A stretch of DNA of 29,576 bases, taken from assembly GCA_964420365.1 (NCBI GenBank), contig CAYQTA010000043.1:1-29576 (forward strand), read 5' to 3'. The DNA comes from JAMOQA01 sp964420365. Its GTDB lineage: Bacteria; Acidobacteriota; Polarisedimenticolia; J045. The position numbers were made by a program, and so were the translations under genes. Of this stretch, positions 10,001 through 17,099 are shown piece by piece (the first letter of the stretch is position 1; every line of letters starts with the position of its first letter). The notes beneath the pieces were generated by a model. It was not told where the DNA came from. It made no database searches and was given only the letters and a program-made list of their open reading frames with translations.

Positions 10001-10042
10001 CTGGTCCGTGCCCGGAACCGCGGGGGCGACGAGACGCCGTAA
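7037..10042 (+). CDS. Secreted C25 family (gingipain-like) cysteine peptidase
   Basis: A 1001-aa protein with a Sec signal peptide (about 1-26, ending in an Ala-rich stretch), a prodomain with the LLPEATYTVVLPPG pattern typical of C25 propeptides, and a catalytic domain at about 235-600. The catalytic dyad is predicted as His460 in NHLGHSND and Cys490 in YSQGCDAGAF; the 30-residue spacing is close to that of gingipains. Many acidic D/E/N clusters suggest calcium sites. After the catalytic domain come a beta-sandwich region (about 620-715), a jelly-roll-like domain (about 720-905) and a final fibronectin-III-like stretch. No type IX secretion C-terminal domain is evident. The ribosome binding site GAGAGGTGAG precedes ATG 7037. 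It may process or degrade extracellular proteins; any link to the polysaccharide genes is inference. Confidence 0.87.
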   Translation: MRPVRLPSSFLCLAVLVASVVAAAAAPAPPARVEVSPDLVRLVVDFPAPAFEPGPGGERVLVGDLPLRALRPGTPLLPEATYTVVLPPGREVERVEVLGEPRSVAGRHDLAWGREPRPICRPGDDDTPRDEAVYGGTAPWPAEPVTLAGEGWFRGWRLASLLVHPVRVRPATGRVESWGRMTVLLHLRPAAKEADHLPPRGLPIDYDELGRIAVNPATALEYPLPTKASTRVSEPYMIICPESLRDAWQRLLDHRAAHGMPGRILTVEEIEANYPGSDLPEKMREAIREAYQERGTTFVLLGGDDQDGSTRLVPYRGCLLDAGGYRYTDAPSDYYFGGLDGNWNDDGDDVWCEPDEIDYYSEVHVGRATVDTVTEVNRFIDKVILYEGGLPDDRRRDLVFMGESLDSATWGGDSKDEIAELIPGDEYEIERLYDRDGTFSSQAVKDALNRGPHLTNHLGHSNDGYVQGLYRSDVDNLHNETPFFSYSQGCDAGAFDEKFSGSSEAVSEHYILAEHAAFGVVMNVRYGWYESGSTHGPSQYLDYEFYDALFTENLETLGEANDDSRYDNAPVAQTDEYRRWCFLETNLHGDPATPVQVGAQLRHVDHRVIEDDPRYGNADGNPDPGETIRLAVTLENRRDNAATDVEAWLSSSTPGVTVHDDHATWEDIPGHEQRENLPPHFTVTLDVPCGTYARFTLEVRHDDGKIDRSSFSVLVGTRIHDVLFADTFDEDLGWTVTGTCSDGAWERGTPRGTTSGGEQANPDEDSDDDGDSCWVTGNQGLSATDDDLDDGTTILTSPPLDASTYLDLRLSWARWLYLLPETTPPSNYLKVEVSDDDGASWHELEKTVTKETPWVRRSASLEDVISLGPGLRVRFVAEEIPGAASDPVVEAAVDDVRLEGTRAECGEYAPGEERPPLPVGNTLLVTRPDPDVRLAWQDPGEDAGHDPALFYVVQHSGQPDGGFEDAAEVTRTEWIDRDQGRFGGNWFYLVRARNRGGDETP

Positions 10043-10084
10043 CCGCCCGGGCGAAGCCCCGCACGGCGGCCGGAACGTGACCCC

Positions 10085-10128
10085 GCGGCGCTCCGCGCCG
10101 CCCGGGCCGCCTCCCGGCGGCCCCTACA
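10085..10128. repeat. Copy 1 of a 44-bp GC-rich repeat
   Basis: 44 bp matching 10243-10286 at 43 of 44 positions. It ends in CGGCGGCCCCTACA. Between the convergent stops at 10042 and 10338. Confidence 0.8.
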
Positions 10129-10193
10129 GACCCCGCGTCGCGCGTTTCGAGGGTCTCCGTGGGGTCTTGTAGGGGCGGCCGGAAGGCCGCCCG
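10102..10193. repeat. Large imperfect inverted repeat (possible bidirectional terminator or miniature element)
   Basis: The left arm (10102-10134, ending CCCCTACAGACCCC) and right arm (10161-10193, starting GGGGTCTTGTAGGGGC) are near-perfect reverse complements of about 33 bp around a 26-nt loop. The intergenic interval 10043-10337 holds this, the direct copies at 10085 and 10243, and no gene. The strong hairpin could end transcription from both convergent genes. The core TGTAGGGGCGGCC...GGCCGCCC resembles dispersed intergenic repeats of many environmental bacteria. Confidence 0.75.
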
Positions 10194-10242
10194 AGGGTGC
10201 CCGGCGCGGGTGTCGGCGTCGCGCCCGTTCGTCGCGTGGTGC

Positions 10243-10286
10243 GCGGCGCTGCGCGCCGCCCGGGCCGCCTCCCGGCGGCCCCTACA
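10243..10286. repeat. Copy 2 of the 44-bp GC-rich repeat
   Basis: A direct copy of 10085-10128 with a single C/G difference (10251 versus 10093), 158 bp away, 52 bp from the 3' end of the tyrosine-kinase gene. Confidence 0.8.
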
Positions 10287-10337
10287 AGAGGCCCTTTCGC
10301 CTGCCGGCGGCCCTTCCTCGATGCGCGCGACGAGGAA

Positions 10338-12590
10338 TCAGGCCTGCCCAGCCCGGCGGTCGTCGCCGCGCACCTCGCCGACACCGGCCGCGGTCTTCCG
10401 GCCGCCGCCGGCCTGGCGGCGCCGCTCCTCGGCCTTGCGGTAGTAGCCCTTCCGGTAGTGGTAGTACCGGTAGTAGCTGCCGGACCGTTCCTCGGCGACC
10501 TCGCCGTTGAGCACGCAGCCGAGCATCCGCGCCTGGACCTTCCCCAGCAGCTCCCGGGCCTGGCGGACGGCATCCTTCGGCGTCTGCAGCGCCCGGGCGA
10601 CCAGGATCGCCCCGTCCACCGCCGGCACCAGGTTGAACGCGTCGGCGAAGACCAGCACCGGCGGCGTGTCGACGACCAGGAAGTCGAACCCGCGCTCCTC
10701 GCGCAGCGCCTGGAAGATCTCCCGCATCCGTTCCGGGTGGAGGAGGGTCGCCGGGTCCGGCGGACACGGCCCGCCCGGCACCAGCGACAGGTGCGGGTAC
10801 GGCGTCTGGAAGATCACCTGCTCGAGCGTCATCGTCCCGGCGATGACGTTCGTGATCCCCCGGTCCTTCGGCGCCTTGAAGACCCGGTGGAGCCGCGGGT
10901 GCCTGAGATCGCAGTCGACCAGGGCGACCTTCTGCCCGAAGGCGGCCAGGGTGCGGGCCAGGTTCGCCGAGATCGTGGACTTTCCCTCGCCGGGCAGGGC
11001 CGAGGTGACGAGCAGGGTCCGCGGCGGGTCCCCCGGCTGGCTGAGCAGCAGGGCCGACCGGATCGCCCGGAACGCCTCCTCGGCGTCGTGGTTCCGCGCG
11101 GCCATGACGGGTGTCGTCGTCGACTTCTTCCGGGAGGAGAAGACCAGGCGGGGTCGGCTCACCTCGACCCGCGGAATGCTGCCGAGCAGCGGCAGGCCGG
11201 AGATCTCGGAGAGCTGGTTCGGGTTGCGGATCTTGTTGTCGAGGGCCTCCGCGAGGAACGCCGCCGCCACGCCGAGGAACAGGCCGAAGGCGAGGCCCAG
11301 GGCCAGGTTCAGCTTGACGCGGGGCACCGCCGGCTGCTCCGGTGGACGGGCGGTATCGACGATCTTGACCTGGCGCTGGAGCACGTCCTGCAGGTCGGCG
11401 GAGAGGGCGACCTCCTCCCGCCGGGCGAGGAGGCGGTCGAGAACGGCCTTCTTCTGCTGGTACTCCTGTCGCAGCTTCTCGAACGTCCCCGCCCGCTGCT
11501 GCATGTCCGCCGTGCGCTGGACCTCCTCGTCGAGCAGGGTCTGCAGGTGGCTGACGTTCTCCTCCGCGAGCCGCAGGTCCGCCCGGGCGGTCTCGAGGGC
11601 CTCCCGGTAGAGGGACCGGATCTCGCGGTTCATGTTGTCCTCGGTCTCCCGGATCGCCGCCTGGAGTTCGCGCAGGCGCGGCCAGCCGGGACCCACCCGG
11701 CCCTCGAGCTCGGCGAGTTCCCGGCGCATCTCCGCCAGGTCCTCCCGGTACTTGAGAATCTGGGGGTTGTCCCGCACCTCCGGGATCGAAAGGGGCGCCG
11801 CCGACTCGTAGGCCCGCAGCTTCGCCCTGGCCTGGGCGAGCTTCGCCTTGGCGTCGGTCAGCATCGCGTCCAGCTTCTCCAGCCGCGACTTCCCCATCTC
11901 GGCGCCGCTGGCCGGCAGCACGGTGCGCAGCTCCTTGCGCACCCTTGCCAGTTTCTTCTCGAGGTCGAGGACTTCCGCCTGGGCCTCCTCGATCGCCCGG
12001 GACAGGAAGTCGGACGCCCCCTTGCGGGCACCGACCCCTGCCTCGACGAAGAAGTCCCGGTAGGCCTCGATGACGGCGTTGACCACGTCCGCCGCCACCT
12101 CCGGCGAGGGGTGCCGGAACGCGACCTTGACCACGTTCGAGTACTCGAGCTGCTCGACCTTGATCCGGTCGCGCAGCCACCTGGCCAGCGCGACGTCGTC
12201 GGGCGGTTCCCTGTCGGGATCGCCGTCATCGGCGAGGGATGCCAGCAGCTCCTCCCGCACCCCGTGGTAGTCGAGGGCGCGGCGCAGGATGGCGGGATCC
12301 TTGATCAGCAGGTACTGGGTCTGGTAGAAGCGCTGGATCTCGAACTCGTTCCAGACCGTGGGCACGACGTCCTCGGTGTTGAGGACCTTCGGGGTGGCCC
12401 GCTCGATCAGGACCCGGGCCGAGGCCTCGTAGAGCGGGGTCCGCAGAAAGGTGACGAGGCCCGTCAGGAGAAACACCTCGGCGGCGATCGCGATCACGAG
12501 CCAGCGGCGCTGCCAGAGCAGGCGCTGCACCGCCGCGAGGTTCCACTCCGCCGCCTGTTCCATGCCGTTCCCCGGCCGTTTCTCGTCCAT
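10338..12590 (-). CDS. wzc: Polysaccharide co-polymerase / BY-type tyrosine kinase (Wzc family)
   Basis: A 750-aa inner-membrane protein. It has a Wzz domain: TM1 about 30-50, a periplasmic region with long coiled coils about 180-410, a Pro-containing segment (PPEQPAVPR), then TM2 about 420-443. A cytoplasmic BY-kinase follows, with Walker A SALPGEGKST (Lys537), Walker A' ALVDCDLRHPR and Walker B FLVVDTPP. The C-terminus carries a tyrosine cluster (SYYRYYHYRKGYYRK), the autophosphorylation tail of such kinases. The family controls chain length and export of capsule or exopolysaccharide through phosphorylation cycles. ATG 12590 is preceded by GGGAGGGAGTGCCG; the frame extends 30 codons further, but that part looks untranslated. 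It is separated by 133 bp from the upstream sugar operon and probably has its own promoter. Confidence 0.95.
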   Translation of the reverse strand: MDEKRPGNGMEQAAEWNLAAVQRLLWQRRWLVIAIAAEVFLLTGLVTFLRTPLYEASARVLIERATPKVLNTEDVVPTVWNEFEIQRFYQTQYLLIKDPAILRRALDYHGVREELLASLADDGDPDREPPDDVALARWLRDRIKVEQLEYSNVVKVAFRHPSPEVAADVVNAVIEAYRDFFVEAGVGARKGASDFLSRAIEEAQAEVLDLEKKLARVRKELRTVLPASGAEMGKSRLEKLDAMLTDAKAKLAQARAKLRAYESAAPLSIPEVRDNPQILKYREDLAEMRRELAELEGRVGPGWPRLRELQAAIRETEDNMNREIRSLYREALETARADLRLAEENVSHLQTLLDEEVQRTADMQQRAGTFEKLRQEYQQKKAVLDRLLARREEVALSADLQDVLQRQVKIVDTARPPEQPAVPRVKLNLALGLAFGLFLGVAAAFLAEALDNKIRNPNQLSEISGLPLLGSIPRVEVSRPRLVFSSRKKSTTTPVMAARNHDAEEAFRAIRSALLLSQPGDPPRTLLVTSALPGEGKSTISANLARTLAAFGQKVALVDCDLRHPRLHRVFKAPKDRGITNVIAGTMTLEQVIFQTPYPHLSLVPGGPCPPDPATLLHPERMREIFQALREERGFDFLVVDTPPVLVFADAFNLVPAVDGAILVARALQTPKDAVRQARELLGKVQARMLGCVLNGEVAEERSGSYYRYYHYRKGYYRKAEERRRQAGGGRKTAAGVGEVRGDDRRAGQA

Positions 12591-12650
12591 CGGCACTCCC
12601 TCCCGGCTCGGTCGCCGGACCGCGGGCGCACGAACCCCACGTTGTTGCGG

Positions 12651-12680
12651 AAGATAACGCACGGGACCACCGGAGGGCAA
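12651..12680 (-). promoter_or_regulatory. Candidate sigma70-type promoter for the wzc-like gene
   Basis: Minus strand: -35 TTGCCC (12675-12680), an 18-nt spacer and -10 TATCTT (12651-12656), within a locally less GC-rich patch. It gives a leader of about 55 nt before the start at 12590. This is motif match only. Confidence 0.35.
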
Positions 12681-12723
12681 CGGCCGTCGAACCCGGAACG
12701 CTTCCCCCGAACGGGAAGGAACG

Positions 12724-13761
12724 TCAGCGAAGCACGTCCTTGACCCGGTCGACCCCCGCCCGGGGGGCCACGAGAACCCCGTGGGGACCGGTCACGACGA
12801 GCAGTTCTTCCCCCTCCCGGAAGGGGAGCACCACCGATTGCTCTCCCACCGGGGCCCCGCCGGTGACGTCGAGGACGAGCCCGCGGCCCCCGCCCCGGCG
12901 AGGCAGCGCCCGGGCCGGGCCGGCGTCCCCCTCCTCAACCAGCCGGAGCACGGTTTCCCAGCTCCCGACGTCGTCCCAGCCCGCGTCCAGGGGCACCGCG
13001 ACCACGTCCTCCGCCCGCTCGAGGAGGGCCACGTCGATCGGCAGGCGTGCCATCGCCTCCCAGGCATCCCGGTCGCCCCGCGTCGCCCAGGCCTCGACGG
13101 GGCCGGCGATCCCGGGGGCATGACGGGCGAGGGCGCGCCAGAAGACGTCGGCGCGCCAGACGAACATCCCCGCGTTCCAGGCGAACCGCCCGGTGGCGTG
13201 GAACCGCTCGGCCGTCGCCCGGTCCGGTTTCTCCGTGAAGCGGAGAACCTTCCGGGCCCGGCCGCCGCCCGGGAGCCGATCGCCCAGCTCGATCCACCCG
13301 AACCGGGTCGCCGGCCCCGTCGGCCGGATCGCCAGGAGCGCCAGGTGCCCCTCCGCGGCGGCCGCGGCCGCGTCCCGGAGGGCCGCCCGGAAGGCATCCT
13401 CGTCGGCCACCCGGTGATCGGCCGGGAACACGCCGACCACCCCGGCCGGATCCTCGTCGAGAGCCTCCCTCATCGCCAGGGCGACCGCCCCGGCGGTGTC
13501 CCGGGGCGACGGCTCCGTCCGCAGGTCCCCGGGCCCGAGGCCCGGCTCCGTCTCGACGAGAAGCCGCCCGATCGCCGCGTCGGCCTGGAGGAGGACGCGA
13601 CCGGCCAGGGGGCCTACCCGGTCGAGGGTCGCCCGGAGGAGGGTGCGCCCACCCCCGCCGAGAGGCAGGAGCGGCTTGGGCAGGGACGGCCCGGCCCAGG
13701 GCCACAGGCGCAGGCCCCCCCCACCGGCCAGGATCACCGCGCGGCCGAGGGGAGGGACCAT
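12724..13761 (-). CDS. manC: Mannose-1-phosphate guanylyltransferase (ManC-type, monofunctional)
   Basis: A 345-aa cytoplasmic nucleotidyltransferase making GDP-mannose from GTP and mannose-1-phosphate. Motifs: an AVILAGGGGLRLWPW loop with SLPKPLLPL (a variant of the usual AGGxGTRLWPLSRxxxPKQ, with Leu in place of Thr), FPADH, FTEKPD, WNAGMFVWR and DVGSW. The C-terminal phosphomannose isomerase cupin found in bifunctional ManC/AlgA is absent, as in the short single-domain form. The start ATG 13761 lies 3 bp after the stop of the upstream epimerase, so it is last in the sugar operon. A related hexose-1-phosphate nucleotidyltransferase is the alternative, but WNAGMF and DVGSW favour GDP-mannose. 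Confidence 0.88.
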   Translation of the reverse strand: MVPPLGRAVILAGGGGLRLWPWAGPSLPKPLLPLGGGGRTLLRATLDRVGPLAGRVLLQADAAIGRLLVETEPGLGPGDLRTEPSPRDTAGAVALAMREALDEDPAGVVGVFPADHRVADEDAFRAALRDAAAAAAEGHLALLAIRPTGPATRFGWIELGDRLPGGGRARKVLRFTEKPDRATAERFHATGRFAWNAGMFVWRADVFWRALARHAPGIAGPVEAWATRGDRDAWEAMARLPIDVALLERAEDVVAVPLDAGWDDVGSWETVLRLVEEGDAGPARALPRRGGGRGLVLDVTGGAPVGEQSVVLPFREGEELLVVTGPHGVLVAPRAGVDRVKDVLR

Positions 13762-13764
13762 CGG

Positions 13765-14724
13765 TCAGGCGTGCTCCCGGCGATACCAGGCGACGGTGCG
13801 TTCCAGCCCCTCGTCGAGGCCGACCACCGGCTCGTAGCCGAGCAGTCGCCGGGCCTTGCCGATGTCGGCGAGCGAGTGCCGGATGTCTCCCGGGCGCGGG
13901 TCCCCGTGGACCGGGGCGATCGGTCGGCCGGTGATCCGCCCGAGGCGCTCCGCCAGGTCGAGCAGGGAGATCCGCTCCCCGCAGGCGACGTTGTACGCCT
14001 CGCCGCAGGCCTCCTCCGGGGCCTCCGCGGCGAGCAGGTTCGCCCGGACGACGTTCTCGATGTAGGTGAAGTCCCGCGTCTGCCCGCCGTCCCCGTAGAT
14101 CGTCGGGGCCTTCCCCGCGAGGAGGGCGGCCGTGAACTTCGGGATCACCGCCGAGTACTCCGACGAGGGGTCCTGGCGGGGACCGAAGACGTTGAAGTAC
14201 CGGAGTGCCACCGTGCCGAGGCCATAGAGCCGGTGGAACAGCCGGCCGTAGGTCTCGGCGGCCAGCTTGTCGAGCCCGTAGGGAGAGATCGGGTCGGGGC
14301 ACATCGTCTCGACCTTGGGCAGGGTCGGCGACTCCCCGTAGAGGGACGAGGAGCTGGCCATCACGAACCGCCGCACCCCCAGGTCCCGGGCGGCCAGGAG
14401 CAGGTTCAGCGTGCCGTCGACGTTGACCCCGTGGGACGTCAGCGGGTCGGCCACCGAGCGGGCGACCGAGGGGATCGCCGCCTGGTGGAGCACCACCTCG
14501 CAACCCTCGACCGCGCGCCGGACGGTCTCCGGGTCGCGGATGTCCCCCTCGAGCAGCTCGTAGCGACCACCCCCCTCGGCGGCCCAGGCCTTCGCCTCGG
14601 CCAGGTTCTCGCGCCGCCCGGTGGCGAAGTTGTCGATCACCCGGACGTCGTCCCCACGCCGGAGCAGGGCCTCCACCAGGTTCGAACCGATGAAACCGCC
14701 GCCACCCGTCACCAGGACCTTCAC
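13765..14724 (-). CDS. NAD-dependent SDR epimerase (UDP-hexose/UDP-HexNAc 4-epimerase type)
   Basis: A 319-aa extended short-chain dehydrogenase. NAD-binding VTGGGGFIGSN (5-15), an ASSSSLYG strand, catalytic Y149-x3-K153 (PYGLDK), then RYFNVFGPRQDP and the C-terminal sugar-site block. The FGPRQDP...YSAVIPKF pattern is like WbpP/GalE-type epimerases acting on UDP-GlcNAc or UDP-Glc. The start is GTG 14724 with GGAGG 8 nt upstream. It sits 22 bp after the UDP-glucose dehydrogenase gene and 3 bp before manC. It supplies a nucleotide sugar for the polysaccharide locus; exact substrate is not readable from sequence. Confidence 0.9.
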   Translation of the reverse strand: MKVLVTGGGGFIGSNLVEALLRRGDDVRVIDNFATGRRENLAEAKAWAAEGGGRYELLEGDIRDPETVRRAVEGCEVVLHQAAIPSVARSVADPLTSHGVNVDGTLNLLLAARDLGVRRFVMASSSSLYGESPTLPKVETMCPDPISPYGLDKLAAETYGRLFHRLYGLGTVALRYFNVFGPRQDPSSEYSAVIPKFTAALLAGKAPTIYGDGGQTRDFTYIENVVRANLLAAEAPEEACGEAYNVACGERISLLDLAERLGRITGRPIAPVHGDPRPGDIRHSLADIGKARRLLGYEPVVGLDEGLERTVAWYRREHA

Positions 14725-14746
14725 GCGCTCGTCCTCCCTCGGCGTC

Positions 14747-16048
14747 TCAGCGCCCGACCGCCACGTAGCGGAAGCCCCGGGCCGCCATGTCCTCCGGCTC
14801 GTAGACGTTCCGCAGGTCGACCAGCAGCGGCTGGCGGAGCAGCCCCTCGAGGCGCGCGAGGTCCAGGTTGCGGAACTGGTTCCACTCCGTGGCGATCACC
14901 AGCACGTCCGCTCCCTCGGCCGCCTCGTACTCGCTCTCGCAGCACTCGCCCGCGAAGCCCGCCGCCCGGGCGGTCTCCATCGCCGCCGGGTCGAACGCGC
15001 GGACCCTCGCCCCCGCTTCGGCCAGGAGCGCGGCGATCTTGAGCGCGGCCGACTCCCGGACGTCGTCGGTGTTCGGCTTGAACGAGAGCCCGAGCAGGGC
15101 GACCGTCTTCCCGGCCAGCTCTCCGCCGAGGGCGCGCCGGATCTTCTCCACCATCCGCGCCGGCCGCGCGTCGTTGACCCGGACCGCGGCCTCGACGATC
15201 TCCAGCCTCGCCCCGTGCTCCTCGGCGGTGGCGAGGACCGCCCGCGTATCCTTCGGGAAGCACGACCCGCCGTAGCCCGGTCCCGGGTGCAGGAACTTGG
15301 GCCCGATCCGCCGGTCGAGACCCATTCCCTTCGCCACGTGGTGGACGTCCGCCCCGACCCGTTCGCACAGGTCGGCCATCTCGTTGATGTAGGTGATCTT
15401 GACGGCAAGGAACGCGTTGGAGGCGTACTTGATCAGCTCGGCCGTCCGGCGCCGGGTCCGGAGGATCGGGGTCTCGATCAGGTAGAGGGGCCGGTAGAGA
15501 TCCTCGAGGATCGCCCGCGCCTGCTCGTCCTCGGTCCCGATCACGACCCGGTCCGGGCGCATGAAGTCCTCGATCGCCGCCCCCTCCCGGAGGAACTCCG
15601 GGTTGCTGGCGACGGAGAACGGCACGTCGGGCCCGACCTTCTCGCGGATCAGCGCCTCGACCCGGTCGCCGGTGCCCACCGGAACGGTCGACTTGATCAC
15701 GACCACCTTGTAGGTGTCGAGGTTTCTCGCGATCGTCTCCGCCACGTCGAACACGTACCGCAGGTCGGCCCGGCCGTGGGGATCCTGGGGGGTGCCGACG
15801 GTGACGAAGATCACCAGGTTCTCCCGGATCGCCCCCTCGAGGTCGGTCGTGAACCGGAGGCGCCCGGCCTCCACGTTCCGGGCGACCAGCGAATCGAGCC
15901 CGGGCTCGTAGATCGGGATCTCGCCCCGCTCGAGGGCGGCGATCTTCTGCTCGTCGATGTCCACGCAGGTGACGTGGGTGCCGAACTCGGCGAAGCAGGC
16001 GCCGGAGACCAGTCCGACGTACCCGCTGCCGATCATCGCTATGTTCAC
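14747..16048 (-). CDS. ugd: UDP-glucose 6-dehydrogenase (UGD)
   Basis: A 433-aa enzyme oxidising UDP-glucose to UDP-glucuronate with two NAD+. The N-terminal Rossmann fold opens with NIAMIGSGYVGLVSG, followed by YEPGLDSLV. The central block has SNPEFLREGAA and YASNAFLAVKITYINE. The catalytic Cys263 lies in GYGGSCFPKD, and the C-terminal UDP-binding domain has LGLSFKPNTDDVRES. I chose the GTG at 16048 because GGAGG lies 8 nt upstream of it and the protein then begins VNIAMIG like most family members; the upstream GTG at 16063 has this ribosome binding site inside its own second codon region. It is third of five genes in the nucleotide-sugar operon, 33 bp after the UDP-glucuronate-epimerase-like gene. 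Confidence 0.95.
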   Translation of the reverse strand: MNIAMIGSGYVGLVSGACFAEFGTHVTCVDIDEQKIAALERGEIPIYEPGLDSLVARNVEAGRLRFTTDLEGAIRENLVIFVTVGTPQDPHGRADLRYVFDVAETIARNLDTYKVVVIKSTVPVGTGDRVEALIREKVGPDVPFSVASNPEFLREGAAIEDFMRPDRVVIGTEDEQARAILEDLYRPLYLIETPILRTRRRTAELIKYASNAFLAVKITYINEMADLCERVGADVHHVAKGMGLDRRIGPKFLHPGPGYGGSCFPKDTRAVLATAEEHGARLEIVEAAVRVNDARPARMVEKIRRALGGELAGKTVALLGLSFKPNTDDVRESAALKIAALLAEAGARVRAFDPAAMETARAAGFAGECCESEYEAAEGADVLVIATEWNQFRNLDLARLEGLLRQPLLVDLRNVYEPEDMAARGFRYVAVGR

Positions 16049-16081
16049 GGTGCGATCCTCCACGCGCCCGGCGGGCGGGCC

Positions 16082-17050
16082 TCAGCCGTTCCGCTCCCGG
16101 AACCAGGCAACAAAACGGCGAATACCTTCCCGGACCGGGACCCGGGGATCGTACCCCAGTTCCGCGCGGGCGCGAGAGACGTCGGCGAAGGTGATCGGCA
16201 CGTCCCCGGGCTGGAACGGCCGGAACTCCATGCGCGGCTCGACACCGAGCTCTTCCGCGATCATCCGGACCAGGTCCAGGAGGGCCGTCGTCGCCGACTC
16301 GCCGAGGTTGTAGACCCGGTATCCGCGTGCCCGGTCGAGGGCGGCGAGCACCCCGTCGATGATGTCATCGATGTACGTGTAGTCCCGGCGCGACGTCCCG
16401 TCCCCGAAGACCGGGACCGGCTTTCCCTCGGCAAGCAGCCGCGTGAACTTGTGGATCGCCATTTCCGGGCGCTGCCGTGGCCCGTAGACGGTGAAGAACC
16501 GCAGCCCGATCGCCTCGATGCCGTGGACGTGGTGGAAGGCGTGGGCAATCAGCTCGCACGCCTTCTTCGTCGCGGCGTACGGTGACACCGGGTGATCCAC
16601 CGGGTCATCCTCGGAGAAGGGGACCTTCTCGTTGCCGCCGTACACGCTCGAGGAGCTGGCGTAGAGCACCCGGCCCACGCCGGCAGCCACCGCCGCCTCG
16701 AGGATCACCGTGGTGCCCCGCACGTTGACATCGGCGTAGAGCTCCGGCTGTTCCACCGATGGGCGGACCCCGGCCCGCGCCGCCAGGTGAACGATCGCCC
16801 GGACCGGCTCCTCGCCGAGGACCCGGTCGAGCAGCGCCCGGTCCCGGATGTCCCCCTCGACCAGCCGGAATCCCCCCTGCCGGAGCGCACCGGCGAGGTT
16901 TTCCCGCTTGATCGCCGGGTCGTAGAAGGAGTCGAAGTTGTCGAGGCCGACCACGCGCTCGCCCCGGGCGAGCAGGCGGTCGACCAGGTGGCTGCCGATG
17001 AAGCCGGCGGCGCCCGTCACCAGGACGGCGCCGCCCGTCGTGTCGCCCAT
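16082..17050 (-). CDS. NAD-dependent epimerase, UDP-glucuronate 4-epimerase-like
   Basis: A 322-aa extended SDR enzyme. VTGAAGFIGSH (11-21) binds NAD. LDNFDSFYDPAIKREN (36-51) is the hallmark of UDP-glucuronate 4-epimerases, which make UDP-galacturonate. The catalytic Y158-x3-K162 lies in PYAATKK, followed by LRFFTVYGPRQRPEMA. That fits the UGD next to it, whose product UDP-GlcA would be its substrate. The start ATG 17050 has a GGGGAGG very close (2 nt), so an upstream GTG at 17095 (15 residues more) remains possible, though its residues look non-coding. About 50 bp after the upstream dehydrogenase stop. Confidence 0.92.
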   Translation of the reverse strand: MGDTTGGAVLVTGAAGFIGSHLVDRLLARGERVVGLDNFDSFYDPAIKRENLAGALRQGGFRLVEGDIRDRALLDRVLGEEPVRAIVHLAARAGVRPSVEQPELYADVNVRGTTVILEAAVAAGVGRVLYASSSSVYGGNEKVPFSEDDPVDHPVSPYAATKKACELIAHAFHHVHGIEAIGLRFFTVYGPRQRPEMAIHKFTRLLAEGKPVPVFGDGTSRRDYTYIDDIIDGVLAALDRARGYRVYNLGESATTALLDLVRMIAEELGVEPRMEFRPFQPGDVPITFADVSRARAELGYDPRVPVREGIRRFVAWFRERNG

Positions 17051-17099
17051 GACCTCCCCTCTCGCGGCGCGGGGCCCCGGCGGGGGCCCCGTCACGCCG

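Noticed and set aside
10085..10286. Repeats considered as a short CRISPR array
   Set aside because: Only two direct copies, with a 114-bp gap containing an inverted copy, and no cas genes nearby.
10197..15042. Long plus-strand frames opposite the wzc-like gene, manC and the epimerase
   Set aside because: They are complements of clearly conserved genes and show no domain, signal peptide or ribosome binding site.
16049..16063. GTG at 16063 as the UDP-glucose dehydrogenase start
   Set aside because: A good GGAGG lies downstream of it at the right distance for GTG 16048, and the family usually starts at the NIAMIG strand.
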